Positions 27,186-36,589 of a stretch of DNA of 64,000 bases are shown piece after piece. The notes beneath the pieces were generated by a model that had not been told where the DNA came from, did not search any database, and saw only the letters and a program-made list of their open reading frames with translations. A program made the translations under genes and the position numbers. The stretch's first letter is position 1. Every line of letters begins with the position of its first letter. This DNA comes from Aquimarina aggregata (lineage in GTDB: Bacteria > Bacteroidota > Bacteroidia > Flavobacteriales > Flavobacteriaceae): positions 372,001 through 436,000 of the forward strand of contig NZ_LQRT01000046.1 in NCBI RefSeq assembly GCF_001632745.1. The letters run 5' to 3'.

Positions 27186-28652
27186 TTATTGAAAATATAA
27201 TACATCTAAAAGAGTTTCTTTTTTATCTGTGTCAATTATCACAATTTGCATAGTATCAAAATACTTAGGCTTGACCAAAGAAATATTTACTTTAAAAACT
27301 TCAAGAGGATTAACTAATCCTATATCTTTAGATATTAATACTTTATCTCCTGATTTGAATTGTAGCACAGCCGTACCTTCATTAAAAACACCGTATTTAC
27401 CGGTAATTCTATTTGAATTTTTAATAACAGTCAGTTTTTTAGTTGTTACACCTGCTAGGTTAACGGCAAGAACTGGTGCATTTTCTATTTGTGCAGCACC
27501 ATGAATTTCTCTATAATTAAAACTTTCGTCTGGATTTAATTTATAAAGTGGTGTTTGCACCTCTGTCTCAATATATCCTTCTGATAAGCCACTACAAAAA
27601 ATAGCATTATTCAAACCTTGATCATATTCCAAATCAGAGTTATAAGGCTCCAAAATTTTCGCAAAAGCAGTATTTGTTTTCTTATTAACGTAACATAACC
27701 AAGATTCTGAAGCAATCATATGTATACCTGCCATTTGGTTGTAATCATACGCTATCTCATAAATTCCTGGTGCTACTTCTCCATTCCAATTTGTCCCATG
27801 ATTGTAATATTTCTCTACATGTTCTGGATTCTCTTTATCCAATTTAAAACGATTACGATTTACATATCGCCAACGTTGTTCTGCATTTGTTGTTATTTCA
27901 AATTGTTCTCCATTTGGTAACTTCAGTTCTTTACTAAAAGGCACATATGCCACATAATTTTCACCATCATGCATACCTAACTCAGTTTCTGAAATATGCT
28001 GACTCGATATTTTTAAACCACGCTTTACAGGAGCGTCCCCCACATTTTTGAGCGTATGATCTATGTATACTAAGCTGCTATTAGGCTTAATATAAAGTAT
28101 TCTAGAGTATTGTAACTCCTCTTCTATTTTATCTGGGTATACGAAACCTGTATCTCTAAAAAACTTAGGTACTGGTAGTTTCTGTTTTCCTGAAGTAGCT
28201 TCAATGGTCTGAAATCCTAAATTGTTTTTACCCACTTTAACATCATATGTAGCTGCTCCAATAATTACTGGTGGTGGCCAACGCTTTCCTTTATTACCTT
28301 CTTTATCTACAGAACAGTTTTCATAAGGTAATGGTACTAATCTATACCCTCCAAAGTTTCTCCATTCATTCTGCTTTATTTCATCGGTTGCTGGAAATGT
28401 TTTTCCCAACATTTTGGAGTTTAACCATAATGATGGTACTTCACCTAAATTATATTCTAAAATTCGCCCTCCAGCTTCTGGCACAACTGCTAAACTAATG
28501 TACTTATTTTTTGCAACATGTACATTTTGCCAGTTCCAGTTTTTGTAGTTTTCTTCAACTGAAACTGTTTTTTGTTGTGCAGAACAATTTAAATTTAACA
28601 GTAATAGTATTGCTGCTGTTATATTCAACTTCAAAATATTGATTTTAATCAT
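27186..28652 (-). CDS. DUF4380-like lipoprotein
   Basis: The 488-residue protein has a lipobox (LLNLNC). The segment NKYISLAVVPEAGGRILEYNLG followed by WRNFGGYRLVPLP is characteristic of DUF4380, a galactose-mutarotase-like beta-sandwich family found in polysaccharide utilisation loci. It may be a periplasmic carbohydrate epimerase, a mutarotase or a binding protein; no activity is established to my knowledge. Its ATG overlaps the upstream FG-GAP gene by 8 bases and its stop abuts the next ATG, so it is tightly coupled in the operon. Confidence 0.7.
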   Translation of the reverse strand: MIKINILKLNITAAILLLLNLNCSAQQKTVSVEENYKNWNWQNVHVAKNKYISLAVVPEAGGRILEYNLGEVPSLWLNSKMLGKTFPATDEIKQNEWRNFGGYRLVPLPYENCSVDKEGNKGKRWPPPVIIGAATYDVKVGKNNLGFQTIEATSGKQKLPVPKFFRDTGFVYPDKIEEELQYSRILYIKPNSSLVYIDHTLKNVGDAPVKRGLKISSQHISETELGMHDGENYVAYVPFSKELKLPNGEQFEITTNAEQRWRYVNRNRFKLDKENPEHVEKYYNHGTNWNGEVAPGIYEIAYDYNQMAGIHMIASESWLCYVNKKTNTAFAKILEPYNSDLEYDQGLNNAIFCSGLSEGYIETEVQTPLYKLNPDESFNYREIHGAAQIENAPVLAVNLAGVTTKKLTVIKNSNRITGKYGVFNEGTAVLQFKSGDKVLISKDIGLVNPLEVFKVNISLVKPKYFDTMQIVIIDTDKKETLLDVLYFQ

Positions 28653-30549
28653 TTAGTTTTGCTTTTCCTACTGAATATATTTTATTCAAGTCTTTTATAT
28701 CAAGAGTAATTGTTTCTCCGTTAGTCCAAGTTATTTTGGTATTTTCAATAGTTTTGCATTCTCCCAAACCTACGTGTAAATAGGTATTTAAACTATGGGA
28801 ATACGACGACGATGTTTGGCCAACAACACGCTTGTAAGTATTTCCGCATGCATTAAAAGTAAGTATTGCTCCCATTGCTGTGGCCTTACCAGTTGGCGAA
28901 TACCCAACATTAACTTCGACATAATTATTGGAATTAGGTGTGCTATTATTTGTAAACAAATGCCATTTTCCCCGTTCATTGGAGTAAATGATGTCTAAAT
29001 CACCATCTTTATCATAATCAAAAGCGTCGGCTCCCATTCCTGTTGCTCCTAATTCTTTAGTAACAATTCTGTGTGATTCTGACCTAATAAATGTTTTACC
29101 TTCTTGATTTAAATATAAAATCTGTTTCGTTTCACTTGCTGAATTCCCAAAACGAACCACAAAAATATCTGCCCATCCATCGTTATTAAAATCCCCCATT
29201 GCTGAGCTACTGGTTTGTTCCTTAATATGTATACCTAAATCATTGGTAACATCAAAAAATTTGCCATCACGATTCTCGAGTAATTTGGCAGGCATGCTTT
29301 TAAGTTCTATGATTTCTGGTTTTTCAATTACATTATGAATTACTGCCGTTGTGGGTGAGTCGGTATGTCCAGCAACACGCCAAATACCGTCACCCAAATA
29401 ACCAATATATAATCCTTTTTTAAAGAAATCCCTTGGAAACCCTTCATTTTCCAATGATTTTAACGTTAAATCATGATGACCATGTTTGTCTTCTGTGCGC
29501 TGCCATTCGCTTTTATTTTTTCCGATGTAGACATCAAAATTTGGAAACGCCATTTGAAGGTTTTCAATTTTTAAATCGCCCTTTACTTTAAGTTTAAAAT
29601 CGAAAGGTTTTCGTCTTGCAAAAAAATAGAATCTTTGGTTTGCTTCGTCATAGTCAATTTCTGAAGGGAAAGGTAACTTTGAACGTGTTAAAAACAAATC
29701 GAAATCACCATCGTTATCAAAATCTATTTCGGAAATACTATTAGTATTATTAATTTTTGTAACCCCAGCAAAAACAGTGTCAGTGACATCTTTGTAAGTT
29801 CCATTTGTCTGGGCTTGAACTACCACTAATCTTTTCCCACCATGAAAAATAACATCCATTAAGCCATCATTATTAAAATCGGTTAGTGATGTACGCATAC
29901 TTATACGATCAGCATGTGGTAAATAGTTAATGAACTTAAAGTTTTTTTGTTCATCTCGTCTGTACAATCTATTACCTTTATCTAAGTTTTTAACTGTTGG
30001 AAATGCGGAGGTCAATAAATCTAACGAGCCATTTTGATCTATATCTATAAGTTTTACTGCTCGGCCACGACTACTTTCAAAGTGTTTAAAATCGTCTCCA
30101 CCATGAATAATTCGGTCTTTGTTAACCTGAAAATAATTTAGTTTTCGTGGGTTTTTACCATCTCCACCGCCAGGTTGAACTAAAATATCTATACGACCAT
30201 CCATATCGTAATCGCCAACGGCTATGCCATGTGTATCACCAAAAATAAAAGGATCTCCTTTTTTAAATACTCCTTTATTATTCCAATATAATTCGACACG
30301 TCTTGCATGTTCAGTTAATAATAAATCTAAAAAACCATCTTGATCTAAATCTGCAATAACAGCATTATCAAATTTTCTGCGGTTTCGTTTTTCTAATGTG
30401 ATTACATTTTCATATTCTGAAAACATCTCATTATTCATAGAGTTCTTTTGGCTATTATTAGATTGTGCGGCGCAACTTAAAGTAGCAATAAGGCAAATAA
30501 AAGTATTTTTTTTTAATAATAGATGACGATGTGTATGGGTACTGTTCAT
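28645..30549 (-). CDS. FG-GAP/VCBS repeat lipoprotein with ASPIC/UnbV C-terminal domain
   Basis: The 634-residue protein has a signal with an ATLSC lipobox. Repeated Ca-binding loops of the form DxDxDG (DLDQDGFLDLL, DYDMDGRIDIL, DIDQNGSLDLL, DFNNDGLMDVI, DFDNDGDFDLF, DYDKDGDLDII) indicate a seven-bladed propeller of the FG-GAP/VCBS type. The C-terminus reads as an ASPIC/UnbV-type domain (MGAILTFNACGNTYKRVVGQTSSSYSH). A non-catalytic surface or periplasmic glycan-binding role is plausible. It is paralogous to the protein at 43248, both lying in the same operon, and precedes the DUF4380-like gene. Confidence 0.78.
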   Translation of the reverse strand: MNSTHTHRHLLLKKNTFICLIATLSCAAQSNNSQKNSMNNEMFSEYENVITLEKRNRRKFDNAVIADLDQDGFLDLLLTEHARRVELYWNNKGVFKKGDPFIFGDTHGIAVGDYDMDGRIDILVQPGGGDGKNPRKLNYFQVNKDRIIHGGDDFKHFESSRGRAVKLIDIDQNGSLDLLTSAFPTVKNLDKGNRLYRRDEQKNFKFINYLPHADRISMRTSLTDFNNDGLMDVIFHGGKRLVVVQAQTNGTYKDVTDTVFAGVTKINNTNSISEIDFDNDGDFDLFLTRSKLPFPSEIDYDEANQRFYFFARRKPFDFKLKVKGDLKIENLQMAFPNFDVYIGKNKSEWQRTEDKHGHHDLTLKSLENEGFPRDFFKKGLYIGYLGDGIWRVAGHTDSPTTAVIHNVIEKPEIIELKSMPAKLLENRDGKFFDVTNDLGIHIKEQTSSSAMGDFNNDGWADIFVVRFGNSASETKQILYLNQEGKTFIRSESHRIVTKELGATGMGADAFDYDKDGDLDIIYSNERGKWHLFTNNSTPNSNNYVEVNVGYSPTGKATAMGAILTFNACGNTYKRVVGQTSSSYSHSLNTYLHVGLGECKTIENTKITWTNGETITLDIKDLNKIYSVGKAKLND

Positions 30550-30553
30550 TGAT

Positions 30554-32209
30554 TTATCTTGCTATATTCCCTTCCCAACCTTTATCAAATTGACTCATAA
30601 GTTTTTTTACAATTTCAGGATTATCTTGGGCAATATTTACAGTTTCTTTAGGATCTGATTTATGATCAAATAACTCTACAAAAACAGGAGCTTTATCTTT
30701 ATTTTTATAATCTTTCCATACAATAAATCGATATCTATTCGTTCGCATTGCATACCCCATAAGGTTATTTTCAAACAAATTTCTATCCCATTTTTCACCT
30801 TGTTGCTCTATTATTTTTCCTTCTACCTCTTCTATCAAAGGTCCAAAATAAGTTTCACGCATACCTTTTGACAAAGGATTTGCTGCCCATTCTCTCAATG
30901 CAGGTGTTGGAAACTGACTAAACGCAGCCTCTTTCCATTTTCGATTAGGATTCTCAAGTAGTGGCACAAAACTTTGCCCCTCTAGATGAGATGGCTTTTC
31001 TAATCCTGCAAGTTCAACCAATGTTGGATACATATCTACTAATTCTACCAAAGCATCTGTAGTTTTACCTTTACTCTGCTCTGACATATCTGGTGTCCAA
31101 ATCATTAATGGCACTCTTGTTCCAATTTCATAATTTGTTGCTTTACCCCAAATTCCCATATCACCTAAATGCCAACCATGATCGCTCCAGATAATGATAA
31201 TGGTATTATCCCTTACTCCAGTGTCTTCAAGACCTTTAATCATTTTTCCTATTTGTGCATCAACATAAGATACACAAGCTAGATAAGCATGTTTTAACGT
31301 TTTTGCCATCTCGTCATCAATATCTCCTTTCTTTGGAATCCCATATCTCGCGCGCAACTCAAACGATGGGTGTAACCCCATAGTTGCGCCATTCTCTGGC
31401 ATATTCTTATGTTTGGCTAATTTAATATCTTTCGGATCATATAAATCCCAATACTTTTTTGGCGCTAACCAATCTAAATGCGGTTTTTTCATTCCCATAC
31501 CCAAAAAAAATGGCTTAGTAGGATTTTTTTCTAACATATCTTTCAAAGTCACTATAGCCAATTCTGCATTATAACCGTCTTCATAAAAAGTATCTAGCAC
31601 ATCTGCACTTTCATATGCTGGTCCTTTACCCAAGCCATTTCTTGGAGCATTTGGACCATATTTTGCAATCATATCAGCTCTGTTCTTTTTGAACATTTCT
31701 TGACTTTCTTGATTGGCAAACCCTCCTGGTGTTGTACTTTTTTCTACAGTCATTTTATGAACTGCCGGTGTTCTACTCCAAGAAAGTTCCAAATCTGCGA
31801 AAGCTGGTTTATGATAAATCTTTCCTGTATGCACAGTTTCATATCCATTATTTTTAAAATGTTGCGGAAGGGTTATAATATCTGGATTAGCTTCCCTAAA
31901 ATATGTGAAATTTTCAACGACATTTATAGTTTCTGGACGAGCACCAGTCATTAAACTTGCTCTAGATGGACTACAAATAGCTTCTTGGCAGTAAGCACGA
32001 TTAAACAACAAACCTTCACTGGCTAACTTATCTAAATTTGGAGTTATTGCAATATCCGACCCATAAGCACCAATTTCTGGTCGTAAATCATCGATAGCAA
32101 TAAATAAAACATTAAGTTGCTTTTTAGGTAATTCTTCTTTGCTTGTCTCTTTAGTTTTACAACTTAAAACAAGTCCTAAAAAGCCAATAAGAATAAGGCG
32201 TAATCGCAT
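30554..32209 (-). CDS. S1-family sulfatase lipoprotein (iduronate-2-sulfatase-like, S1_7-type)
   Basis: The 551-residue protein has a lipobox at Cys17 (GLVLSC). The formylglycine motif is CSPSR at Cys79 (QEAICSPSRASLMTG). The IDDLRPEIGAYG start and the IWSDHGWHLGDMGIWGK region are typical of the iduronate-2-sulfatase-like branch, which includes carrageenan sulfatases of S1_7. It is a close paralogue (about 60% by eye) of the enzyme at 36590. It follows the broken SMP-30 gene in the operon and lies five bases before the FG-GAP gene. The sulfate position attacked cannot be read from sequence. Confidence 0.86.
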   Translation of the reverse strand: MRLRLILIGFLGLVLSCKTKETSKEELPKKQLNVLFIAIDDLRPEIGAYGSDIAITPNLDKLASEGLLFNRAYCQEAICSPSRASLMTGARPETINVVENFTYFREANPDIITLPQHFKNNGYETVHTGKIYHKPAFADLELSWSRTPAVHKMTVEKSTTPGGFANQESQEMFKKNRADMIAKYGPNAPRNGLGKGPAYESADVLDTFYEDGYNAELAIVTLKDMLEKNPTKPFFLGMGMKKPHLDWLAPKKYWDLYDPKDIKLAKHKNMPENGATMGLHPSFELRARYGIPKKGDIDDEMAKTLKHAYLACVSYVDAQIGKMIKGLEDTGVRDNTIIIIWSDHGWHLGDMGIWGKATNYEIGTRVPLMIWTPDMSEQSKGKTTDALVELVDMYPTLVELAGLEKPSHLEGQSFVPLLENPNRKWKEAAFSQFPTPALREWAANPLSKGMRETYFGPLIEEVEGKIIEQQGEKWDRNLFENNLMGYAMRTNRYRFIVWKDYKNKDKAPVFVELFDHKSDPKETVNIAQDNPEIVKKLMSQFDKGWEGNIAR

Positions 32210-32317
32210 GCTAAATTTATTTTTTATTTGGTTTCACAATTTCAATAAAATCAAACATATTTAAACGATTGATATTATCTTATGTGTGCAATATTTTACC
32301 CCTATAATCCTCTCTAA

Positions 32318-33326
32318 CTATTTTAAAATAGCGCGAAGTACTAAATCATCACAGGTAATATATAACACTGTCTCATCTTCATTAAATGCACAATTAGAAG
32401 TCCGTTTATTTGTTCTTATAGTTCCTAAATGCTTTCCTCCTGGAGTGATAATTAACACTCCAACTGGCCCCCTCATAAAAATAATATCGTCTTTATTAAT
32501 AACCATTCCATCTGGTTTTTGTTTCGATACACTCGCTTTAACTAATACTTGTGCATTAAAAATAATACGTTGATTACTTAGGTCTCCTGTATTGGATAGG
32601 TTGAATGCTATTAATCCTGGTGGTCTTGTATTTGTAATATATAAAGTCCTATTATCCGGTGCCAACCCAATACCATTTGGCCCGGGCCAATTATTGGTTA
32701 ATAACTTTACATTTCCTTCTTTATCAATTTTATATACACCTTGAAAACCTTGTTCATTCAATTCTTCTCGTCTGTCTTTAGGTAAGCCGAAATACGGATC
32801 TGTAAAATAGATATCCCCTTTCTTATCGATAACCAAATCATTTGGGCTATTAAATCTTTTACCTTTATAATGTGATACTATAGTTTTATAATTAGGTTCT
32901 GGATTATCTAAAGAGGTAATCATACTTGCAATTTCTCGATCTCCACTTCTGCATAAAATTAAACATCCTAGATTGTCTAAAGCTAATCCATTCGATCCTT
33001 TACCTCCGTTTCTTTATATTGTATCAGAATAGCCACTTGGATTTAAAAAAGGTTTCGCCCCCTCTTGTTCCGTCCATTTATAAGCGATATTTTTAGGCAC
33101 ATCAGAATAAATCAAACATTCTTCTTTAGGTGACCAAACGGGGCCTTCTGTCCAGTTATGACCGCTTGCTATAACTTCAATGATCGTTTGTTTAGAAACG
33201 AGTTTATAAAATTCTGGCTGCAATGATTCCAAATATCCAATGGTAGGATATTTAGAAACGTTCATAGTTTTACAACTAGCTAAAAAAAAAGATTAAAACG
33301 AACCCAAATAGTGTATGTTTTTTCAT
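32318..33326 (-). pseudogene. SMP-30/gluconolactonase-like lipoprotein, broken twice
   Basis: The gene would start at an ATG at 33326 with MKKHTLFGFVLIFF. After a run of nine T (minus strand) the frame is lost, but with eight T it reads on as LASCKTMNVSKYPTIGYLE, a perfect lipobox. The main frame continues with ASGHNWTEGPVWSP to SGYSDTI, then meets a TAA at 33014-33016. The same frame resumes as GGKGSNGLALDNLGC, then NSPNDLVIDKKGDIYFTDP, PGPNGIGLAPD and so on to the TAA at 32318. These are standard SMP-30 six-bladed propeller motifs (lactonase, Ca-dependent). With two lesions it is probably inactive, unless they are assembly errors. Confidence 0.85.
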
Positions 33327-33520
33327 GTGTCTTTAATTATATTTTTAAGTGTTTTATCTACTATCTGCTATGTCTGTATTTTCTTTTTTGCCTAAATAAA
33401 AGACCCTCGTGTTTTATTTGAGTATTTTTAAATCAGAACTGGTACCTTATTGATTGGATTCATGTAAACTTTTAAGATTTAAGTGAGTTCATTACTCATC
33501 TCAACAAAGGAAAAACAACC

Positions 33521-34651
33521 TCATAATCTTGCTTTATATTTCTTCTGAAACGCTTTTATTACTTTTATCTGAGATGGGTTCAATCGTTGCTTGTACAGAA
33601 ACCAATAAGCCCGTCTCGCTATTAAAAATTCTGATTGAAGAAGAGGTGTTACAGATGTATTTACTTCTTCTGAATCTATATCCTTTTTTTCTATTAAATC
33701 CAATAATGCAGATACTTCTTGAAAGGTTCCAAGGGTTGATATGACTTCTGTCCACTCCTCTAAATATGCTACAGACACTTTAGTATCTACTTCAAGTAAT
33801 GAACGCATTGCTGCTAGTTTTTGGAGCTTTTCTCCTTTAAAAAACAATACTGAAGCTACTTGTAAATAAGTTTTAATTGGTGCTTTCTCCAAATAAGTAA
33901 AGCCTCTATCGAGTAATGCTTCATTTTTTAAAATTCTGTTCATAACAGCATCTACAAATATTGCTTCGTACAAATTTCTATCTTGTAACGCTTGTAATGC
34001 TATATCAAAATAAGTTACATCCCGATGTGATATAAATACTTCTAATTGCTCATTAGAAACTGATATACTTGTACAATTTTTGATCTCGGAAACAATATTT
34101 CCATTGGCCCAATGCCATAACGTATAGCAGGTAAGAGCTGCTCCTGGTACTGTATCTTTTTCATCTAGCTCTAGTATCGTAGCTCCAGAAATAGCATCCA
34201 CTTCTTCACTTAATGTAGAAGGTACTGTCCAGATATCTTCAATATATACATCCTTAAAAGGAGAATCATCATTTTTTAGAATAGCATCTAATTTCACATA
34301 ATCATCAGTTTCAAACAAATCTGCTTCGTATTTTTCTAATGTTGCTTCTTTTTGCAATTCATACCGTTGATATTGACCTGTATTACTCCAATACAAGGTT
34401 ACAGGAATTACCTTACAAACTTGAGCCAGACATATTACGGAATTAACATCCATGCGGTATTGAACAGGAAAACCTGCTTCGTTTTGAATCTCAAATAATA
34501 TGACTTGCACAGGTTTTTTTTCGCCAGGATGTTTTATCATAATTTTATGAGGTACCTCTAGAAATTCAGATGGATTTTTAGAGGTAAAAAGACTACCTCC
34601 TAAAACTAAAGAAAGGAAGCACCAATATATTATGTTTATTTGATTGATCAT
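33521..34651 (-). CDS. Exported protein with FMN-attachment-like SGAT motif, partner of the FAD oxidoreductase
   Basis: The 376-residue protein has an N-terminal signal anchor. Residues 70-180 hold an ICLAQVCKVIPVTLYWSNTGQY segment and VDAISGAT (Asp152, Ser155-Gly-Ala-Thr158), followed by TCYTLWHWANG. The D-x-x-SGAT pattern is the site where the flavin transferase ApbE attaches FMN to Thr in NqrC/RnfG/NosR-like proteins. The C-terminal half (about 200-370) is all helical and HEAT-like. It starts three bases after the FAD oxidoreductase stop. I infer an extracytoplasmic flavoprotein electron partner. The family name is not certain and no ApbE gene is in the window. The 194-base gap to the SMP-30 relic holds nothing recognisable. 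Confidence 0.6.
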   Translation of the reverse strand: MINQINIIYWCFLSLVLGGSLFTSKNPSEFLEVPHKIMIKHPGEKKPVQVILFEIQNEAGFPVQYRMDVNSVICLAQVCKVIPVTLYWSNTGQYQRYELQKEATLEKYEADLFETDDYVKLDAILKNDDSPFKDVYIEDIWTVPSTLSEEVDAISGATILELDEKDTVPGAALTCYTLWHWANGNIVSEIKNCTSISVSNEQLEVFISHRDVTYFDIALQALQDRNLYEAIFVDAVMNRILKNEALLDRGFTYLEKAPIKTYLQVASVLFFKGEKLQKLAAMRSLLEVDTKVSVAYLEEWTEVISTLGTFQEVSALLDLIEKKDIDSEEVNTSVTPLLQSEFLIARRAYWFLYKQRLNPSQIKVIKAFQKKYKARL

Positions 34652-34654
34652 TCA

Positions 34655-36577
34655 TTAAGCATAACAGCGTACTTCAAATAACTTAACATTTTTTGCTCCA
34701 TAAGTTGCTGCCATTTTTACTCGAACCGCAGTTACTTTGATAGCATCAAATTTTAACGTAATCAAACGTGTTCTATTCTCTTCGATGTTCCCTAATTTTT
34801 GCCATTTACCATTAATACGTGCTTCAAAACTCAATGTTTTCAACATTTCTTTGGGAACACTATTTCCGAACAGCTCATCGTTCCTACTATCTTTTCGCAT
34901 CATAATGTTGCGTGCTAAGTTAGTATCACATTTTAACTCTATTGCAGCTAATAGAATTGGTGTTTCCCATTCTAATTGAATTTCAGCAGGCAAACCATTA
35001 GATTTCCAATGATTAATGGTACCATCTATATCCCTAGACATCCCATTTATCAAATTATTCACATCCCCTGATGAAGTAGATGAAGCAAACAATAAGCTTG
35101 CTTTTCTTGCCAAATCTTTAGGATCTCTTGCAGGTCGTTTTGGAATAAAAGCATCATCTCTCATCAATTGTTCTTGCAATTCATTGATATGTTTCTGCGC
35201 AACTTGTCTTGGCAAAACGTTTCGCTTATTACAGATAGTTGCAGCAGTTCCAACAGCTTGGCCTTGCAAAGCACATGTTGCCATAATACGGCTAGAGGAC
35301 AATGCAATATGCGTCTGGCTTACATTACGACCTGCAAACATCAAATTAGCAATATTCTTTGAATACAAACTCCTAAACGGAAATTGATATACTTCTTTAA
35401 AATGATAATGAAAATAACTTGGAGGTTCGGATATGTTTTCTATCCCTCCGGGGTTGTGTTCATCTAATGACCAACCTCCAAAAGCAATACAATCTTCAAA
35501 ATGTTTGTGTTCGGTCATATCGCGTTCAGAAACAATATAATCCCCGATAAAACGACGGGATTCTCGTCTTCCCGGTAAGGAACCCACCCAATCTAATGCC
35601 AAATTTTCAGCTTCAGGGAAGTTTCCTGAATTTTTAATATAATCCCAAACGCCATGTAAGTACCCCATAAGCTTGTGTCTATTGACTTCTGCATCTGCAA
35701 TAATATCATCATTACTTCCTACTTCTATCCACCAAATTCCATCTTTAAACCATTTAAAATGTCTACGAGGATGAGCTCCTTCATGTGTATATTTTATTGC
35801 ATAAGAAGGGGGCGAATATTTCATGGGACGTCCCATATCCTTTGATGACATCAAAAGTGTTGCACCCATTTGCCAACCATCTGGTTGATCAGGAGCAAAA
35901 GTTTCATTAAATTCTGTTTTTCCTTCTCTTCCTGTTCTATATATAGCTCCAGCAGTTGCTGCTAATAGACCATCTCCAGAACAATCAATAAAAATTGAGG
36001 CATTGATTGTAAACATTTTTTCGGTAGTAGCCTGCCAACATAAAGCTGATTTTATGACATCTCCTTCCATAACTGCTTCTACAGCTTGAGTATTTAACAT
36101 CAAATCTAAGTTTGGTTCACGTACTACAAAATCATATAACACATAATCAAAAACAGGATATGATTCTTGTTCATTTTCAAATCTATTATGTAATAATATT
36201 TCTTCTATAATCCCTGTTTCACGTTCAGCTTTTCCTTTAATATCATTAACCCCGTTGAGGTGAACTCTTATTTCACTAGAGGCATTTCCTCCTAATACAG
36301 GGCGATCTTGTACTAAAACTGTTTTGGAGCCATTCCTTGCTGATGCTACTGCAGCACAAATACCTGCAGCACCGCCACCTATTACTGCAACATCATACGT
36401 CACTACAGGTTTTCTATTAGGCATACCTGTTTTACCAGTACCTAAATGATACCATTTATCATTTGGTTTATCATATATAATATCTTTGGTATTGGCGCAT
36501 GAGGTAAATATCATAGGCACAACACCTGCTGCAACTGCAGCTTTTGTTCCCTTTTTAAAAAAATCTCTACGCTTCAT
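34655..36577 (-). CDS. Exported FAD-dependent oxidoreductase
   Basis: The 640-residue protein starts MKRRDFFKKGTKAAVAAGVV, a twin-arginine (Tat) signal, followed by FTSC as a possible lipobox. The FAD-binding Rossmann motif is VAVIGGGAAGICAAVA (Gly67-Gly72) followed by Glu/Gln in VLVQD. Further FAD_oxidored-type motifs are GGNASSEIRVHLNG, IFIDCSGDGLLAATAGA, PGRRESRRFIGDY and LMFAGRNVSQTHIAL. The last 140 residues look like a discoidin-type beta domain. Tat export implies folding with FAD before export. The substrate is unknown; a carrageenan-derived sugar is inferred from the neighbours. Sulfatase genes flank the pair it forms with the SGAT protein. Confidence 0.82.
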   Translation of the reverse strand: MKRRDFFKKGTKAAVAAGVVPMIFTSCANTKDIIYDKPNDKWYHLGTGKTGMPNRKPVVTYDVAVIGGGAAGICAAVASARNGSKTVLVQDRPVLGGNASSEIRVHLNGVNDIKGKAERETGIIEEILLHNRFENEQESYPVFDYVLYDFVVREPNLDLMLNTQAVEAVMEGDVIKSALCWQATTEKMFTINASIFIDCSGDGLLAATAGAIYRTGREGKTEFNETFAPDQPDGWQMGATLLMSSKDMGRPMKYSPPSYAIKYTHEGAHPRRHFKWFKDGIWWIEVGSNDDIIADAEVNRHKLMGYLHGVWDYIKNSGNFPEAENLALDWVGSLPGRRESRRFIGDYIVSERDMTEHKHFEDCIAFGGWSLDEHNPGGIENISEPPSYFHYHFKEVYQFPFRSLYSKNIANLMFAGRNVSQTHIALSSSRIMATCALQGQAVGTAATICNKRNVLPRQVAQKHINELQEQLMRDDAFIPKRPARDPKDLARKASLLFASSTSSGDVNNLINGMSRDIDGTINHWKSNGLPAEIQLEWETPILLAAIELKCDTNLARNIMMRKDSRNDELFGNSVPKEMLKTLSFEARINGKWQKLGNIEENRTRLITLKFDAIKVTAVRVKMAATYGAKNVKLFEVRCYA

Positions 36578-36589
36578 CTTCTCAGATAT

